Counted from the stretch's first letter, positions 32,624 through 41,369 are shown. The stretch: DNA of 64,000 bases from Streptomyces griseofuscus (GCF_014673495.1 NZ_CP051006.1:4464001-4528000); one strand, 5' to 3'. The notes: generated by a model not told the origin, from the letters alone. Program-made: numbers and translations.

Positions 32624-34465
32624 ATGACCGGAATCGGTGTGGAAGCGGGCGCGCAGGCCGCGCGTTCCCGGGCCCTCGCGGTGTTGCGGGTCCGGGGCCG
32701 GGCCCTGGGCGTGGCCGTGCTGCCCGCGGCCGCCGAGGTGATCCTGCTGGCCGGCGCGGCCACCGGCCATCTGGTCGGCCCCGGCTGGGACGCCGCCCGC
32801 TGGGCCGTGGGCGTCCTCGCGGTCCTCGTCCTGCTGGCCACCGCCGGCATCGCCCTGGTCGTCGCCCGGGCCCGTCCCGCCATGACGCCCACCGTGCCCG
32901 TCACGGAGGAGTCCGCCCCCGACCTGTACCGGATGGTGCGCGACCTCGCCGACAGGCTGGCGGTCCCGGCGCCCTCCGCCATAGCCCTCACCCCGGACTG
33001 CGACAGCTGGCTGGAGGACCGCACGCACCCGGCGCACGGCCCGCCCGTCCGTACCGGTCCCGGTGCGGCGGACCCGCCGGGTGAGGGGCGCCGCCCCCGC
33101 CGGGTCCCCGTCGCGCCGGTCCTCGTCATCGGCTCCCCGTTCCTGTGGTGGATGCGGGTCGGTGAGCTGCGTGCCGTCATCGCCCCGGTCGTCGCCGGTA
33201 CGGGCCCCTCGGCGCAGCCCGACATAGCCGCCGCCCGGCGCTTCGTGCGCGGCCTCGACGCCACCGTGGCCGTGGCCGCCACGCCGCGGCGGGGTCCGCT
33301 GGCCCGCGGCGCCTGCGCGGTCCTCGGCCGGGTGGCCCGGCTGCTGCTGGGCGCCTGCCGTGAGCACGCCGCGCAGATGGAGCGCGGGGTCGCCGCGGCG
33401 GCCGCCGAGCGGGCGCAGACGGTGGACTACGGACTGCGGATCGTCGCCCAGGAGCAGGTCGGGCTCGCGTACGCGGGCTGGGACCGGCTGCTGACCCGGG
33501 TGGCGCTGCCCGCGTGGCGGATGGGCCGCTGGCCCTCCCGGCTGGACGCGGGCGTGGTCGCCGCGCTCACCGAGTTGTCCCGGCGCGACCGGCTGGCCGA
33601 GGGCTTCACGTCCCGCCTCGGCGAGCGGCCCGCCTGCGATCTGCTGGAGGAGCCCGGCAGCGTGGACGAGGCCACCTCGCTGCTCGCCGCGCGCCTCTTC
33701 CACGGCGGCCCCGCCGGACCCCGCGCCGACTGGGCGCCGGTGGACTGGCAGTCGTACCCGGAGGAGGTCGTGGACCGCACCTGGCGCGCCGACGCGGCCC
33801 GGCTGCACCGGGTCCTGGACTCCCTCGGCCCCCGCCCCGCCCGGCACACCGGGGCCCCCACCCTGGCCCGGATCCTGGACCACCTCACCGAGCCGACGGA
33901 CCCCGCCACCGAGCCCATGGACCCCGCCACCGGGCCAGCGGGCCCCGCGGGCCCGACGGCGACCGCGTCCGGCGCCGCCCTCGTCCCCGCCCGCCCCGAT
34001 GCGGGCAGCCACGCGGACACCGGTCTCACGGCGGCCGACGACCCCGACGAGGACGACGACCCGGGCACCGAACGCAGCGCCCTCCTCGCCGCCGGCCTCA
34101 GCGCCGAGGTGGCCCGGGAGGAGAACGCCGTGCCGCGCGGCGCCACCGCCGCGGGCCAGAGCCCGCCCCGCACCCTCTGGGACGGCGGCGCGCTGCCCCT
34201 CGTCCCCCTCCAGCCCCCGCGTACCGCCCGCGAACTGCTGACCGCCCACGTCACCGCGATGGTGTGCTGCGCCGCCGTCGACACCGCGGGCGCGGTCCCG
34301 GCGCTGGACTGGCTGGACGGCCCGTCCCTGCTGCTGCACGGCGAGCGGGCGGCCGACCTGACCCCGCGGGTGCTGAGCCTGATCGAGGAGGGCGACCCGG
34401 GCCCGCTGCGCGACTGGCTGGCCACCGCGGGGATACGCCCCGAGAAGCCGATACGCCTCGTCTGA
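32624..34465 (+). CDS. Membrane protein with degenerate M48 (HtpX-like) metalloprotease domain
   Basis: 613 aa. Two N-terminal helices (VLPAAAEVILLAGAATGHLV, WAVGVLAVLVLLATAGIALVVA) precede a region that follows the M48 pattern: SAPDLYRMVRDLADRLAVPAPSAIALTP, then VLVIGSPFLWWMRVGELRAVIAP. M48 proteases have HExxH right after 'ELRAVIA'; here the positions read PVVAGTG, so the zinc ligands are absent. A second Glu-containing region is also not evident. The C-terminal third (~405-500) is Pro/Thr/Asp-rich, with a final helical part (ARELLTAHVTAMVCCAAVDTAG). Likely a scaffolding or regulatory pseudo-protease. Confidence 0.7.
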   Translation: MTGIGVEAGAQAARSRALAVLRVRGRALGVAVLPAAAEVILLAGAATGHLVGPGWDAARWAVGVLAVLVLLATAGIALVVARARPAMTPTVPVTEESAPDLYRMVRDLADRLAVPAPSAIALTPDCDSWLEDRTHPAHGPPVRTGPGAADPPGEGRRPRRVPVAPVLVIGSPFLWWMRVGELRAVIAPVVAGTGPSAQPDIAAARRFVRGLDATVAVAATPRRGPLARGACAVLGRVARLLLGACREHAAQMERGVAAAAAERAQTVDYGLRIVAQEQVGLAYAGWDRLLTRVALPAWRMGRWPSRLDAGVVAALTELSRRDRLAEGFTSRLGERPACDLLEEPGSVDEATSLLAARLFHGGPAGPRADWAPVDWQSYPEEVVDRTWRADAARLHRVLDSLGPRPARHTGAPTLARILDHLTEPTDPATEPMDPATGPAGPAGPTATASGAALVPARPDAGSHADTGLTAADDPDEDDDPGTERSALLAAGLSAEVAREENAVPRGATAAGQSPPRTLWDGGALPLVPLQPPRTARELLTAHVTAMVCCAAVDTAGAVPALDWLDGPSLLLHGERAADLTPRVLSLIEEGDPGPLRDWLATAGIRPEKPIRLV

Positions 34466-34514
34466 CAGCCGGGACGCCTCGCCCAACGGGAGCCTCAGCT
34501 TCCACTTCAGGTCA

Positions 34515-34527
34515 ATTCGCAACGAAT
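34515..34527. promoter_or_regulatory. 13-bp perfect palindrome upstream of the DMFase-like gene
   Basis: ATTCG-CAA-CGAAT, ~140 bp before the start at 34668. A possible operator; no regulator is assigned. Confidence 0.35.
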
Positions 34528-34667
34528 AGTGACCGAGCCCGTGCGTTATGTGATGTGCTGGAACCATCACGCACCTGGCAAAGGCATGCGACATACGACA
34601 GCACGGCCGAGCACCGCGAGTACCACCCGCCCACAGGACATCGGGGGGCTCGGGGAGGGGAGTGACC

Positions 34668-36164
34668 ATGGCCTCGGACCACATCCGCCGCTGGGAGTCC
34701 GGAGCGATCGCGCACGCCGTCACCGATCCCTTCGGCCTGGGCCCGGTGCCCTGGCTGCGCGGCAGCGAGACCTACTTCGACGACACCGGCCATGTCGTGC
34801 CCTGGTACGTCGACGCCGTCCCCCAGCAGCACACCCGGGGCGACGCGCGCATCCCCGCGCCGCGCACCTCCCCCGGCGGCCCCCGCTCGGCCGACGACGT
34901 ACACCGCCAGATCAAGGGCTTCACCGCCACCGGCGCGGTCGCGCCCGGCGAGGCGATCGACTTCCACATCACGGTCGACCCGCCGCAGGAGTTCGCCGTC
35001 GACATCTACCGGATCGGCCACTACGCGGGCGACGGCGCCGCCAAGATCACCACCAGCCCCCGGCTGTCCGGCATCGTGCAGCCCCCGCCGCTGACCGCCG
35101 ACCGCACGGTCTCCTGCCACCACTGGTGGCAGTCCTGGCGCCTCCAGGTGCCCTCGCACTGGAGCGTCGGCGCCTATGTGGCCGTGCTGACCACCGCCGA
35201 CGGCCACCGCTCCCATGTGCCGTTCACGGTCCGCGACGACCGCCCCGCCGATCTGCTCCTGCTGCTGCCCGATGTCACATGGCAGGCGTACAACCTGTAT
35301 CCGGAGGACGGCCACACCGGCGCCAGCCTCTACCACGCCTGGGACGAACAGGGCGCGCTGCTCGGCGAGGCGGACGCCGCGACCACGGTCTCCTTCGACC
35401 GGCCGTACGCGGGCGCGGGCCTGCCGCTGCATGTCGGGCACGCCTACGACGTCATCCGCTGGGCCGAGCGCTACGGCTACGACCTCGCCTACGCCGACGC
35501 CCGCGATCTGCACGCCGGCCGGGTGGACCCCACCCGCTACCGGGGCCTGATCTTCCCCGGCCACGACGAGTACTGGACGGGGCCCATGCGCCGCGCCGCC
35601 GAGCGGGCCCGCGACCACGGCACCTCGCTGGTCTTCCTGTCCGCCAACACCATGTACTGGCAGGTCGAGTTGGGGGCCTCGCCGTCCGGGACGCCGGACC
35701 GGCTGCTGACCTGCCGCAAGCGCAAGGGCCCCGGCAAGCCGGTGCTGTGGCGGGAGGTCGACCGCCCCGAGCAGGAGCTGATCGGCATCCAGTACGCGGG
35801 CCGGGTCCCCGAACCGCGCCCGCTGATCGTGCGCAACGCCCGGCACTGGCTGTGGGAGGCCACCGGCGCGCACGAGGGCGACGAGATCCCGGGCCTGGTC
35901 GCGGGCGAGGCCGACCGGTACTTCCCGCGCACCGCGCTGCCCGCGCACGACGAGCGCATCCTGCTCGCCCACTCCCCCTACACCGACACCGGCGGCACCC
36001 TGCGCCACCAGGAGACCTCCCTGTACCGGGCCCCGTCCGGCGCCTGGGTGTTCGCCTCCGGCACCTTCGCCTGGTCCCCGGCCCTGGACCGCCCCGGCCA
36101 TGTGGACCCCCGTATCCAGCGGGCCACGGCCAACCTCCTGGACCGCATCTGCAAACGTGACTGA
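34668..36164 (+). CDS. N,N-dimethylformamidase beta-subunit-like protein
   Basis: 498 aa. The sequence matches the C-terminal domain of the N,N-dimethylformamidase large subunit: EFAVDIYRIGHYAGDGA, DLLLLLPDVTWQAYNLYPEDG, RGLIFPGHDEYWTGPMRRAAERARDHGTSLVFLSANTMYWQVEL. No small alpha subunit is next to it, so it is unlikely to be a true DMFase. The family in Streptomyces is uncharacterised. ATG 34668 is preferred because GGGGAGGGG lies 7 nt upstream; GTG 34662 would leave only 1 nt. No signal peptide. Confidence 0.82.
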   Translation: MASDHIRRWESGAIAHAVTDPFGLGPVPWLRGSETYFDDTGHVVPWYVDAVPQQHTRGDARIPAPRTSPGGPRSADDVHRQIKGFTATGAVAPGEAIDFHITVDPPQEFAVDIYRIGHYAGDGAAKITTSPRLSGIVQPPPLTADRTVSCHHWWQSWRLQVPSHWSVGAYVAVLTTADGHRSHVPFTVRDDRPADLLLLLPDVTWQAYNLYPEDGHTGASLYHAWDEQGALLGEADAATTVSFDRPYAGAGLPLHVGHAYDVIRWAERYGYDLAYADARDLHAGRVDPTRYRGLIFPGHDEYWTGPMRRAAERARDHGTSLVFLSANTMYWQVELGASPSGTPDRLLTCRKRKGPGKPVLWREVDRPEQELIGIQYAGRVPEPRPLIVRNARHWLWEATGAHEGDEIPGLVAGEADRYFPRTALPAHDERILLAHSPYTDTGGTLRHQETSLYRAPSGAWVFASGTFAWSPALDRPGHVDPRIQRATANLLDRICKRD

Positions 36165-36255
36165 GCCGCCCCCGGCCCCGGACGACCCCTGGCCGAAACC
36201 GACCGCCCCCATAAGGGAGAATCGAGGCAGTTGGACAGAACCACGGGGAGGAACC

Positions 36256-37155
36256 GTGTCCGGATTCGTAGAAAAGCCCGAGCCGATCGAGGTTCCGGGC
36301 CTGGTGCACCTGCACACCGGAAAGGTGCGGGACCTGTACCGGAACGAGGCGGGCGACCTCGTGATGGTCGCCAGCGACCGCATGTCCGCCTACGACTGGG
36401 TGCTCCCCACGGAGATCCCCGACAAGGGCCGTGTGCTCACCCGGCTCTCCCTGTGGTGGTTCGACCAGCTGCGCGACCTGGCCCCGAACCATGTGATCTC
36501 CGAGGAACTGCCCGCCGGCGCCCCCGCCGACTGGGCGGGCCGGACTCTGGTCTGCAAGTCCCTGAAGATGGTCCCGGTCGAATGCGTGGCCCGCGGCTAC
36601 CTCACCGGTTCGGGCCTGGTGGAGTACGAGGAGTCCCGGACCGTGTGCGGCCTCGCCCTGCCCGAGGGCCTCGTCGACGGCTCCGAGCTGCCCGCCCCGA
36701 TCTTCACCCCGGCCACCAAGGCCGAGGTCGGCGAGCACGACGAGAACGTCTCGTACGAGGAGGTCGCCCGCCAGGTCGGCGCGGAGACCGCCGCCCAGCT
36801 GCGTCAGGCCACCCTCGCCGTCTACTCCCGGGCCCGCGACATCGCCCGTGAGCGGGGCATCATCCTCGCGGACACCAAGTTCGAGTTCGGCTTCGACGGC
36901 GACACGCTCGTCCTCGCCGACGAGGTGCTCACCCCGGACTCCTCCCGCTTCTGGCCGGCCGACCAGTGGCAGCCGGGGCGCGCGCAGCCGTCGTACGACA
37001 AGCAGTTCGTGCGCGACTGGCTGACCTCCGCGGAGTCCGGCTGGGACCGCAGGAGCGAGCAGCCCCCGCCGGCGCTGCCGCAGCGGGTCGTGGACGCCAC
37101 CCGCGCCAAGTACGTGGAGGCGTACGAGCGTCTCACCGGCACCAGCTGGTCCTAG
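36256..37155 (+). CDS. purC: SAICAR synthase
   Basis: 299 aa. Joins CAIR and aspartate with ATP, step 8 of purine synthesis. HTGKVRDLYRNEAGDLVMVASDRMSAYDWVLPTEIPDKG, VPVECVARGYLTGSG and ILADTKFEFGFDGDTLVLADEVLTPDSSRFWP are diagnostic. GTG 36256 follows GGGGAGGAA. Upstream in-frame codons back to 36100 are rejected because the coding motif starts here. Convergent with tRNA-Gly. Confidence 0.97.
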   Translation: MSGFVEKPEPIEVPGLVHLHTGKVRDLYRNEAGDLVMVASDRMSAYDWVLPTEIPDKGRVLTRLSLWWFDQLRDLAPNHVISEELPAGAPADWAGRTLVCKSLKMVPVECVARGYLTGSGLVEYEESRTVCGLALPEGLVDGSELPAPIFTPATKAEVGEHDENVSYEEVARQVGAETAAQLRQATLAVYSRARDIARERGIILADTKFEFGFDGDTLVLADEVLTPDSSRFWPADQWQPGRAQPSYDKQFVRDWLTSAESGWDRRSEQPPPALPQRVVDATRAKYVEAYERLTGTSWS

Positions 37156-37165
37156 GCACATGAAG

Positions 37166-37195
37166 AAGACCCCGGTCCGATGGACCGGGGTCTTT
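37166..37195. terminator. Bidirectional terminator between purC and tRNA-Gly
   Basis: AAGACCCCGGTCC/GGACCGGGGTCTT stem with a 3-nt loop, followed on the + strand by TTTCTC. Confidence 0.8.
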
Positions 37196-37201
37196 CTCTG
37201 G

Positions 37202-37274
37202 AGCGGACGACGAGGCTCGAACTCGCGACCTCAACCTTGGCAAGGTTGCGCTCTACCAACTGAGCTACGTCCGC
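37202..37274 (-). tRNA. tRNA-Gly (anticodon GCC), copy 1
   Basis: 73 nt. Acceptor GCGGACG/CGTCCGC, anticodon stem CAACC/GGTTG with loop TTGCCAA, D-loop with GG and T-loop GTTCGAGCC intact. CCA is not encoded. Sequence identical to the copy at 41143-41215. Confidence 0.95.
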
Positions 37275-37297
37275 AGTGCGCCGTGGCGCGACAGCTA

Positions 37298-37912
37298 CTA
37301 TACCCAACCTCGCTCGCGGGCGAGACGCACTGCCGTATGCCGGTTCTCGGCGCCGAGCTTGGTGACGGCCGAGGAGAGGTAGTTGCGCACGGTCCCGGGG
37401 GACAGCGCGGCCCGCTCGGCGATCTCCGCGACCGGCGCCCCGTCGGCGGCCAGCTCCAGCACCTCCGCCTCCCGGGCGGTCAGCGGGGAGTCCCCGGCGG
37501 AGATCGCGTCGGCCGCCAATTCCGGGTCCACATAACGGTTTCCGGCGTGCACGGTCCGGATGATCTCGGCGAGCCGCCGGGCACTGAGGGTCTTCGGCAC
37601 GAACCCGCGCACCCCCGCCGCGAGCGCCCGTTTCAGATGCCCGGGCCGACCGTGGCCGGTGATGATCAGCACCTGGCAGCCGGGCAGTTCGGCCCGCAGT
37701 GATGTGGCGACCCTCACACCGTCCGCGCCCGGCATCTGGAGATCCAGCACCGCCACATCGGGGGCGTGCGCCCGCGCCATCGCCAGCGCCTCGGGCCCGG
37801 TGGCCGCCTCCGCGACCACCAGCAGATCGTCCTCCAGGGAGAGCAGGGCGGCCAGCGCGCCCCGGATCAGATGCTCGTCGTCGGCGAGCAGCAGCCGTAC
37901 CGGATCACTCAT
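37298..37912 (-). CDS. NarL/FixJ-type response regulator
   Basis: 204 aa. Receiver domain (~1-120) with acidic pocket DDEH, phospho-acceptor Asp in VAVLDLQMPG and conserved Lys in FVPKTLS, then a LuxR-type helix-turn-helix (SPLTAREAEVLELAADGAPVAEIAERAALSPGTVRNYLSSAVTKLG). It overlaps the upstream kinase stop by 4 nt (ATGA), so both are made together. Likely controls the ABC transporter of the same operon, as in DesKR/LiaRS-type loci. Confidence 0.93.
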   Translation of the reverse strand: MSDPVRLLLADDEHLIRGALAALLSLEDDLLVVAEAATGPEALAMARAHAPDVAVLDLQMPGADGVRVATSLRAELPGCQVLIITGHGRPGHLKRALAAGVRGFVPKTLSARRLAEIIRTVHAGNRYVDPELAADAISAGDSPLTAREAEVLELAADGAPVAEIAERAALSPGTVRNYLSSAVTKLGAENRHTAVRLARERGWV

Positions 37913-39195
37913 GACGTGATGTCACTCACTTCCCGCGCCGTGCGCGGCGCCTCGTCCGGCAGCGGCGTCCCCTCCGGCAACGGCACCTCGGCCACCAGCC
38001 GGAACCCGTCCTCGCCCCTGACCTCGGCCGCCAGCGTCCCGCCCACCGCCGCGAGGCGCTCCCGCAGCCCGGCGAGCCCCGACCCGCCGCTCGTGCCCGT
38101 CGCGGCGGCCCGCACCCCGTCGTTCTCCACCGTCAGCACCACCACTCCCTCCCGTACCGCCAGCCCCACCGCGCACCGCCGTGCGTCCCCGTGCCGCAGC
38201 ACATTGGTGGTCGCCTCCCGCACCACCCAGCCGAGCGCCGACTGCACCTCGGTGGGCAGCCCGGCCGGCTCCGCGCGCACCTCGCAGCCGATCCCGGCCG
38301 CCTCCAACACGCCTTGTGCGCCCGCGAGTTCGGCACCCAGATCGGCTTCACGGTAACCGCGTACGACGGCCCGCACCTCCCGCTGGGACTCCTGCGCGAT
38401 CCGCTGCACCTCGATCATCTGCTCCACCGCCTCCGGCCGCCCCCTCCGGGCCAGTTGGACGGCCAGTTCGCTCTTGAGGGAGATCACGGAGAGGTTCCGC
38501 ACGAGGACGTCGTGCAGATCGCGCCCGAACCGCAGCCGCTCCTCGGCGACCGCGAGCCGGGCCTGGACCTCCCGGCCGCGCTCGGCCTCCCAGAGCACCG
38601 CGAGGGTCCAGGCGCCGCAGCGGGCGGCCAGCAGGGTGAAGGCGGTGGCGAAGGCGGCGGCCAGCGCGGTCGCCGCCGCACCGAGGCCGCTGGGATGGGC
38701 GAGCAGCAGGACGACCACGAGCAGCGCCGACAGGGCGGCGGCCCGGCGCAGGAACACGGCCACGGGAACGGTGAACGCGTAGGTCATGCCGAAGGACACC
38801 AGCACCGCGCCGAGCACCATCCGGCTGGTGGGCCCGTTGAGCCTGCCGAGCGCGACGAGCGTCACGAGCAGGGCGAGGGCCAGGGCGAGCAGCAGGGCCG
38901 GACCACGGTGGGCGCGCGCGGGCAGTTCGGACCGGCCGAGGTAGTGGTCGAGCGCCGGGCGGGTGAGCCGGCAGGCGACCAGGCACTGGAGCAGACCGAC
39001 GGCGATCAGCAGGAGGCCGAGCGCGAGGGCTCCGGGGTGCCGGTGGAAGCCGACCGTGATCGGGGGCAGCAGCCAGCTCAGCGGGAACAACCAGATGGTG
39101 GCCTTCCAGGTGACCACGCTCTGGAGCTCGACCCGCTCCGCCTTGCTCCGCTCGCCCCAGTACCGCCGCTGCCAGCCCCGCAGCCGCCCCAGCAT
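37909..39195 (-). CDS. HisKA_3-type sensor histidine kinase
   Basis: 428 aa. Five or six membrane helices (ATIWLFPLSWLLPPITVGF, LGLLLIAVGLLQCLVACRL, LLLALALALLVTLVALG and others) are followed by a HisKA_3 dimerisation segment (EERLRFGRDLHDVLVRNLSVISLKSELAVQLA, His phospho-acceptor) and an HATPase (GWVVREATTNVLRHGDARR, GGSGLAGLRERLAAVGG). ATG 39195 follows GGGGG by 8 nt. It lies 17 nt downstream of the ABC permease stop and completes a transporter/two-component operon. Confidence 0.93.
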   Translation of the reverse strand: MLGRLRGWQRRYWGERSKAERVELQSVVTWKATIWLFPLSWLLPPITVGFHRHPGALALGLLLIAVGLLQCLVACRLTRPALDHYLGRSELPARAHRGPALLLALALALLVTLVALGRLNGPTSRMVLGAVLVSFGMTYAFTVPVAVFLRRAAALSALLVVVLLLAHPSGLGAAATALAAAFATAFTLLAARCGAWTLAVLWEAERGREVQARLAVAEERLRFGRDLHDVLVRNLSVISLKSELAVQLARRGRPEAVEQMIEVQRIAQESQREVRAVVRGYREADLGAELAGAQGVLEAAGIGCEVRAEPAGLPTEVQSALGWVVREATTNVLRHGDARRCAVGLAVREGVVVLTVENDGVRAAATGTSGGSGLAGLRERLAAVGGTLAAEVRGEDGFRLVAEVPLPEGTPLPDEAPRTAREVSDITS

Positions 39196-39212
39196 GCGTC
39201 GCACCCCCGTCC

Positions 39213-40016
39213 TCAGCGCCGTGGTTCCCAGCGGAACCACCGTCGTACAGCAAACACCGCCACCACGGCCCAGGCCAGCGCGGTGGCCAGGGCGGCCAGT
39301 GTCCCCGGGCCGCTCGACCGCCCGGTCCAGCCCGCCTCGACCAGCCGGATCGCCGGGGACAGCGGGAGCAGCGCGCACAGGGACGCGATCCGGTCGGGCA
39401 GGGCCGCGGCGGGGACGGTGATCCCGGAGCCGAGCATGGACACGAGAAGCAGGGGCAGCGCGGTCACCTGGGCGCTCTCGGTGGTCCTGGTGAAGGACGC
39501 GGTGACGGCGGCGAGCGCGGCGCTCACCACGAGACCGGACAGCAGCCCCGGCAGGATCAGCCAGGGCGCCTTCGGTGGGCCGGTGTGCAGCAGCAGGGCG
39601 CAGCCGACGGACAGCACCAGGACCTGGGCGAGGCCGAGTCCGACGGCGGGCAGGGCGGTGCCGGTGAGGATCTCGGCGTCGGAGAGTTCGCCGGTGCGCA
39701 GCCGCTTGAGGACGCGTTCCTCGCGGCGGGCGACGAACGCGCCGACCAGCGCGGTGTAGACGGCGAAGAGGAAGGAGAAGCCGATGGCGGCCGTCAGCAT
39801 CGCGATGCCGGCACTCGCCCCGTGCGCCTTCAGATCGAGCCGCGCGTACGCCCCGCGCACGGTGAACGGCAGCGCGAGCGGCACCAGCAGCGCGGTGACC
39901 ACGGCCCCCCGGTTCCGCCCGAGCAGCGCGAGTTCGGCCCGCCCGAGCGCCCCCAACCGCCGTCCCGCAGACGTCCTCAACTGCCGTCCCGCAGACGTCC
40001 GTACGGCCCCGCTCAT
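39213..40016 (-). CDS. ABC-2-type transporter permease
   Basis: 267 aa. A cytoplasmic start (RAELALLGRNRGAVVTALLVPLALPFTV) and six predicted helices, including VLSVGCALLLHTGPPKAPWLILPGLLSGLVVSAALAAVTASF and the terminal LAALATALAWAVVAVFAVRRWFRW. The MRR-like residues ERVLKRLRTGELSDAEILTGTALP form the coupling region. Overlaps the ATP-binding protein by 4 nt. Substrate unknown; family members export antibiotics or lipids. Confidence 0.9.
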   Translation of the reverse strand: MSGAVRTSAGRQLRTSAGRRLGALGRAELALLGRNRGAVVTALLVPLALPFTVRGAYARLDLKAHGASAGIAMLTAAIGFSFLFAVYTALVGAFVARREERVLKRLRTGELSDAEILTGTALPAVGLGLAQVLVLSVGCALLLHTGPPKAPWLILPGLLSGLVVSAALAAVTASFTRTTESAQVTALPLLLVSMLGSGITVPAAALPDRIASLCALLPLSPAIRLVEAGWTGRSSGPGTLAALATALAWAVVAVFAVRRWFRWEPRR

Positions 40017-40975
40017 GCCGCCACCCCCTGACCGAGCCCGCTGTCGTGCCCCGCGATCCCCAGGAACGCCTCCTCCAGGGAGGCCGAGCGCACATCGAGG
40101 GCGGGCAGGCGCAGGCCCGTGCGGTCGGCCCAGGCGAGGACGCCGGCGGCGGTGCGCTGGGGGTCGGTGGTGTGCAGCCGTACGGTCCGGCCCTCGTGCT
40201 CATGGCCGCAGACGCCGAGGGCGGCCAGCGGGGGCAGATCGCCCAGGTGGTAGCCCTCGGGCAGGTGGAAGGACATCCGGCCGGGGCGGCCCGCGGTGAC
40301 CTCGGCCGGGGTGCCCGCCGCGGCGATACGGCCCGTGTGCAGGATGGCGAGCCGGTCGGCCAGGCCCTCGGCCTCCTCCAGATAGTGCGTGGTGAGCAGC
40401 ACGGTCGTCCCGGCGTCCCGCAGCGCGCGCACCAACTCCCAGGTGTCCCGGCGGCCTTCGGCGTCCAGGCCGGTCGTCGGTTCGTCCAGGAAAAGCACCT
40501 CGGGGTCGCCGAGCAGGGCGAGTGCGAGGTCGAGCCGGCGCCGTTCGCCGCCGGACAGCTGCTTGACCCGCACCCCGAGCCGGTCCCCGAGCCCCACCCG
40601 CGCCAGCGCCTCCGCCGCGGGCCGGGCGCCGCTGGTGCAGCCCGCCCACATCCGCGCGGTCTCGGCGACGGTCAGCTCCGCGGGGAAGCCGCCCTCCTGG
40701 AGCATCACCCCGGTGCGGGGGCGTACGGCGGCCCGTTCCCGGTAGGGATCGTGCCCGAGGACCCTGATCTCGCCGCCGGTCGGCGCGGCGAGCCCTTCCA
40801 GGAGTTCCACGGTGGAGGTCTTGCCCGCGCCATTGGTGCCCAGCAGCGCGAAGATCTCCCCGCGCGCCACGGAGAAGCTGATTCCGCGTACGGCCTCGAA
40901 TCCGCCGGATCCGCCGCCGTAGACACGTGTGAGGCCGGTGACCTCGATCACCCGCTCGTGCCCGTCGATGTCCAT
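40013..40975 (-). CDS. ABC transporter ATP-binding protein
   Basis: 320 aa. Walker A (GTNGAGKTSTVELLEGL), signature LSGGERRRLDLALALLGDP and Walker B LFLDEPTTGLDAEGRRD are complete. The C-terminal ~90 residues (HTGRIAAAGTPAEVTAGRPGRMSFHLP, then RTVRLHTTDPQRTAAGVLAWAD) resemble the DrrA/YbhF-type extension. First gene of the operon ATPase-permease-kinase-regulator. Confidence 0.93.
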   Translation of the reverse strand: MDIDGHERVIEVTGLTRVYGGGSGGFEAVRGISFSVARGEIFALLGTNGAGKTSTVELLEGLAAPTGGEIRVLGHDPYRERAAVRPRTGVMLQEGGFPAELTVAETARMWAGCTSGARPAAEALARVGLGDRLGVRVKQLSGGERRRLDLALALLGDPEVLFLDEPTTGLDAEGRRDTWELVRALRDAGTTVLLTTHYLEEAEGLADRLAILHTGRIAAAGTPAEVTAGRPGRMSFHLPEGYHLGDLPPLAALGVCGHEHEGRTVRLHTTDPQRTAAGVLAWADRTGLRLPALDVRSASLEEAFLGIAGHDSGLGQGVAA

Positions 40976-41105
40976 GTCTTCAGCGTCCCGGCGTCCGGGG
41001 AGGGCCGGCAGTGCGCGGTGTCATCGGCCGGCATGACAAATGTCAGCGGGCGGTTCGGATGTCGCTTCGAGGAGAGCGGGGAGAGCACACCAGAGGAGGA
41101 CACGA

Positions 41106-41136
41106 AAAAACCCCGGTCGCGAAGACCGGGGTTTTT
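41106..41136 (-). terminator. Terminator for the tRNA-Gly pair
   Basis: AAAAACCCCGGTC/GACCGGGGTTTTT with a 5-nt loop (GCGAA), directly after tRNA-Gly(GCC) on the minus strand; the arm ends in a U-run. Confidence 0.9.
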
Positions 41137-41142
41137 CCTTGG

Positions 41143-41215
41143 AGCGGACGACGAGGCTCGAACTCGCGACCTCAACCTTGGCAAGGTTGCGCTCTACCAA
41201 CTGAGCTACGTCCGC
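41143..41215 (-). tRNA. tRNA-Gly (anticodon GCC), copy 2
   Basis: 73 nt, identical to the copy at 37202-37274, with a canonical D-loop (GG) and T-loop (GTTCGAGCC). It lies 82 nt downstream of the aberrant tRNA-Gly(UCC)-like gene on the same strand. Confidence 0.95.
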
Positions 41216-41297
41216 ACTGCCCCCGACCGGCTCCCACCGATCGGTGCGAGCACCAGCCTACCTGATCCACAAGAGTGGTCGGGACGGCCGATGCCAG

Positions 41298-41369
41298 AGC
41301 GGGTGACAGGAATCGCACACTGCGCCTTCCCCCTGGAAGGGGGATGTTCTACTACTGAACTACACCCGC
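41298..41369 (-). tRNA. tRNA-Gly(UCC)-like gene with aberrant D- and T-loops
   Basis: 72 nt. The acceptor (GCGGGTG/CACCCGC), the D stem (GTTC/GAAC) and the anticodon stem (TCCCC/GGGGA, loop CTTCCAG) are all fully paired; the anticodon is TCC. But the D-loop is AGTAGTA, with no GG dinucleotide, and the T-arm reads GCAGTGTGCGATTCCTGTC instead of a GTTCRAATC type loop, one nt longer and with a mispaired stem. Discriminator T, no CCA. It may be a specialised (non-ribosomal) glycine tRNA or a degenerating gene. Confidence 0.75.
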
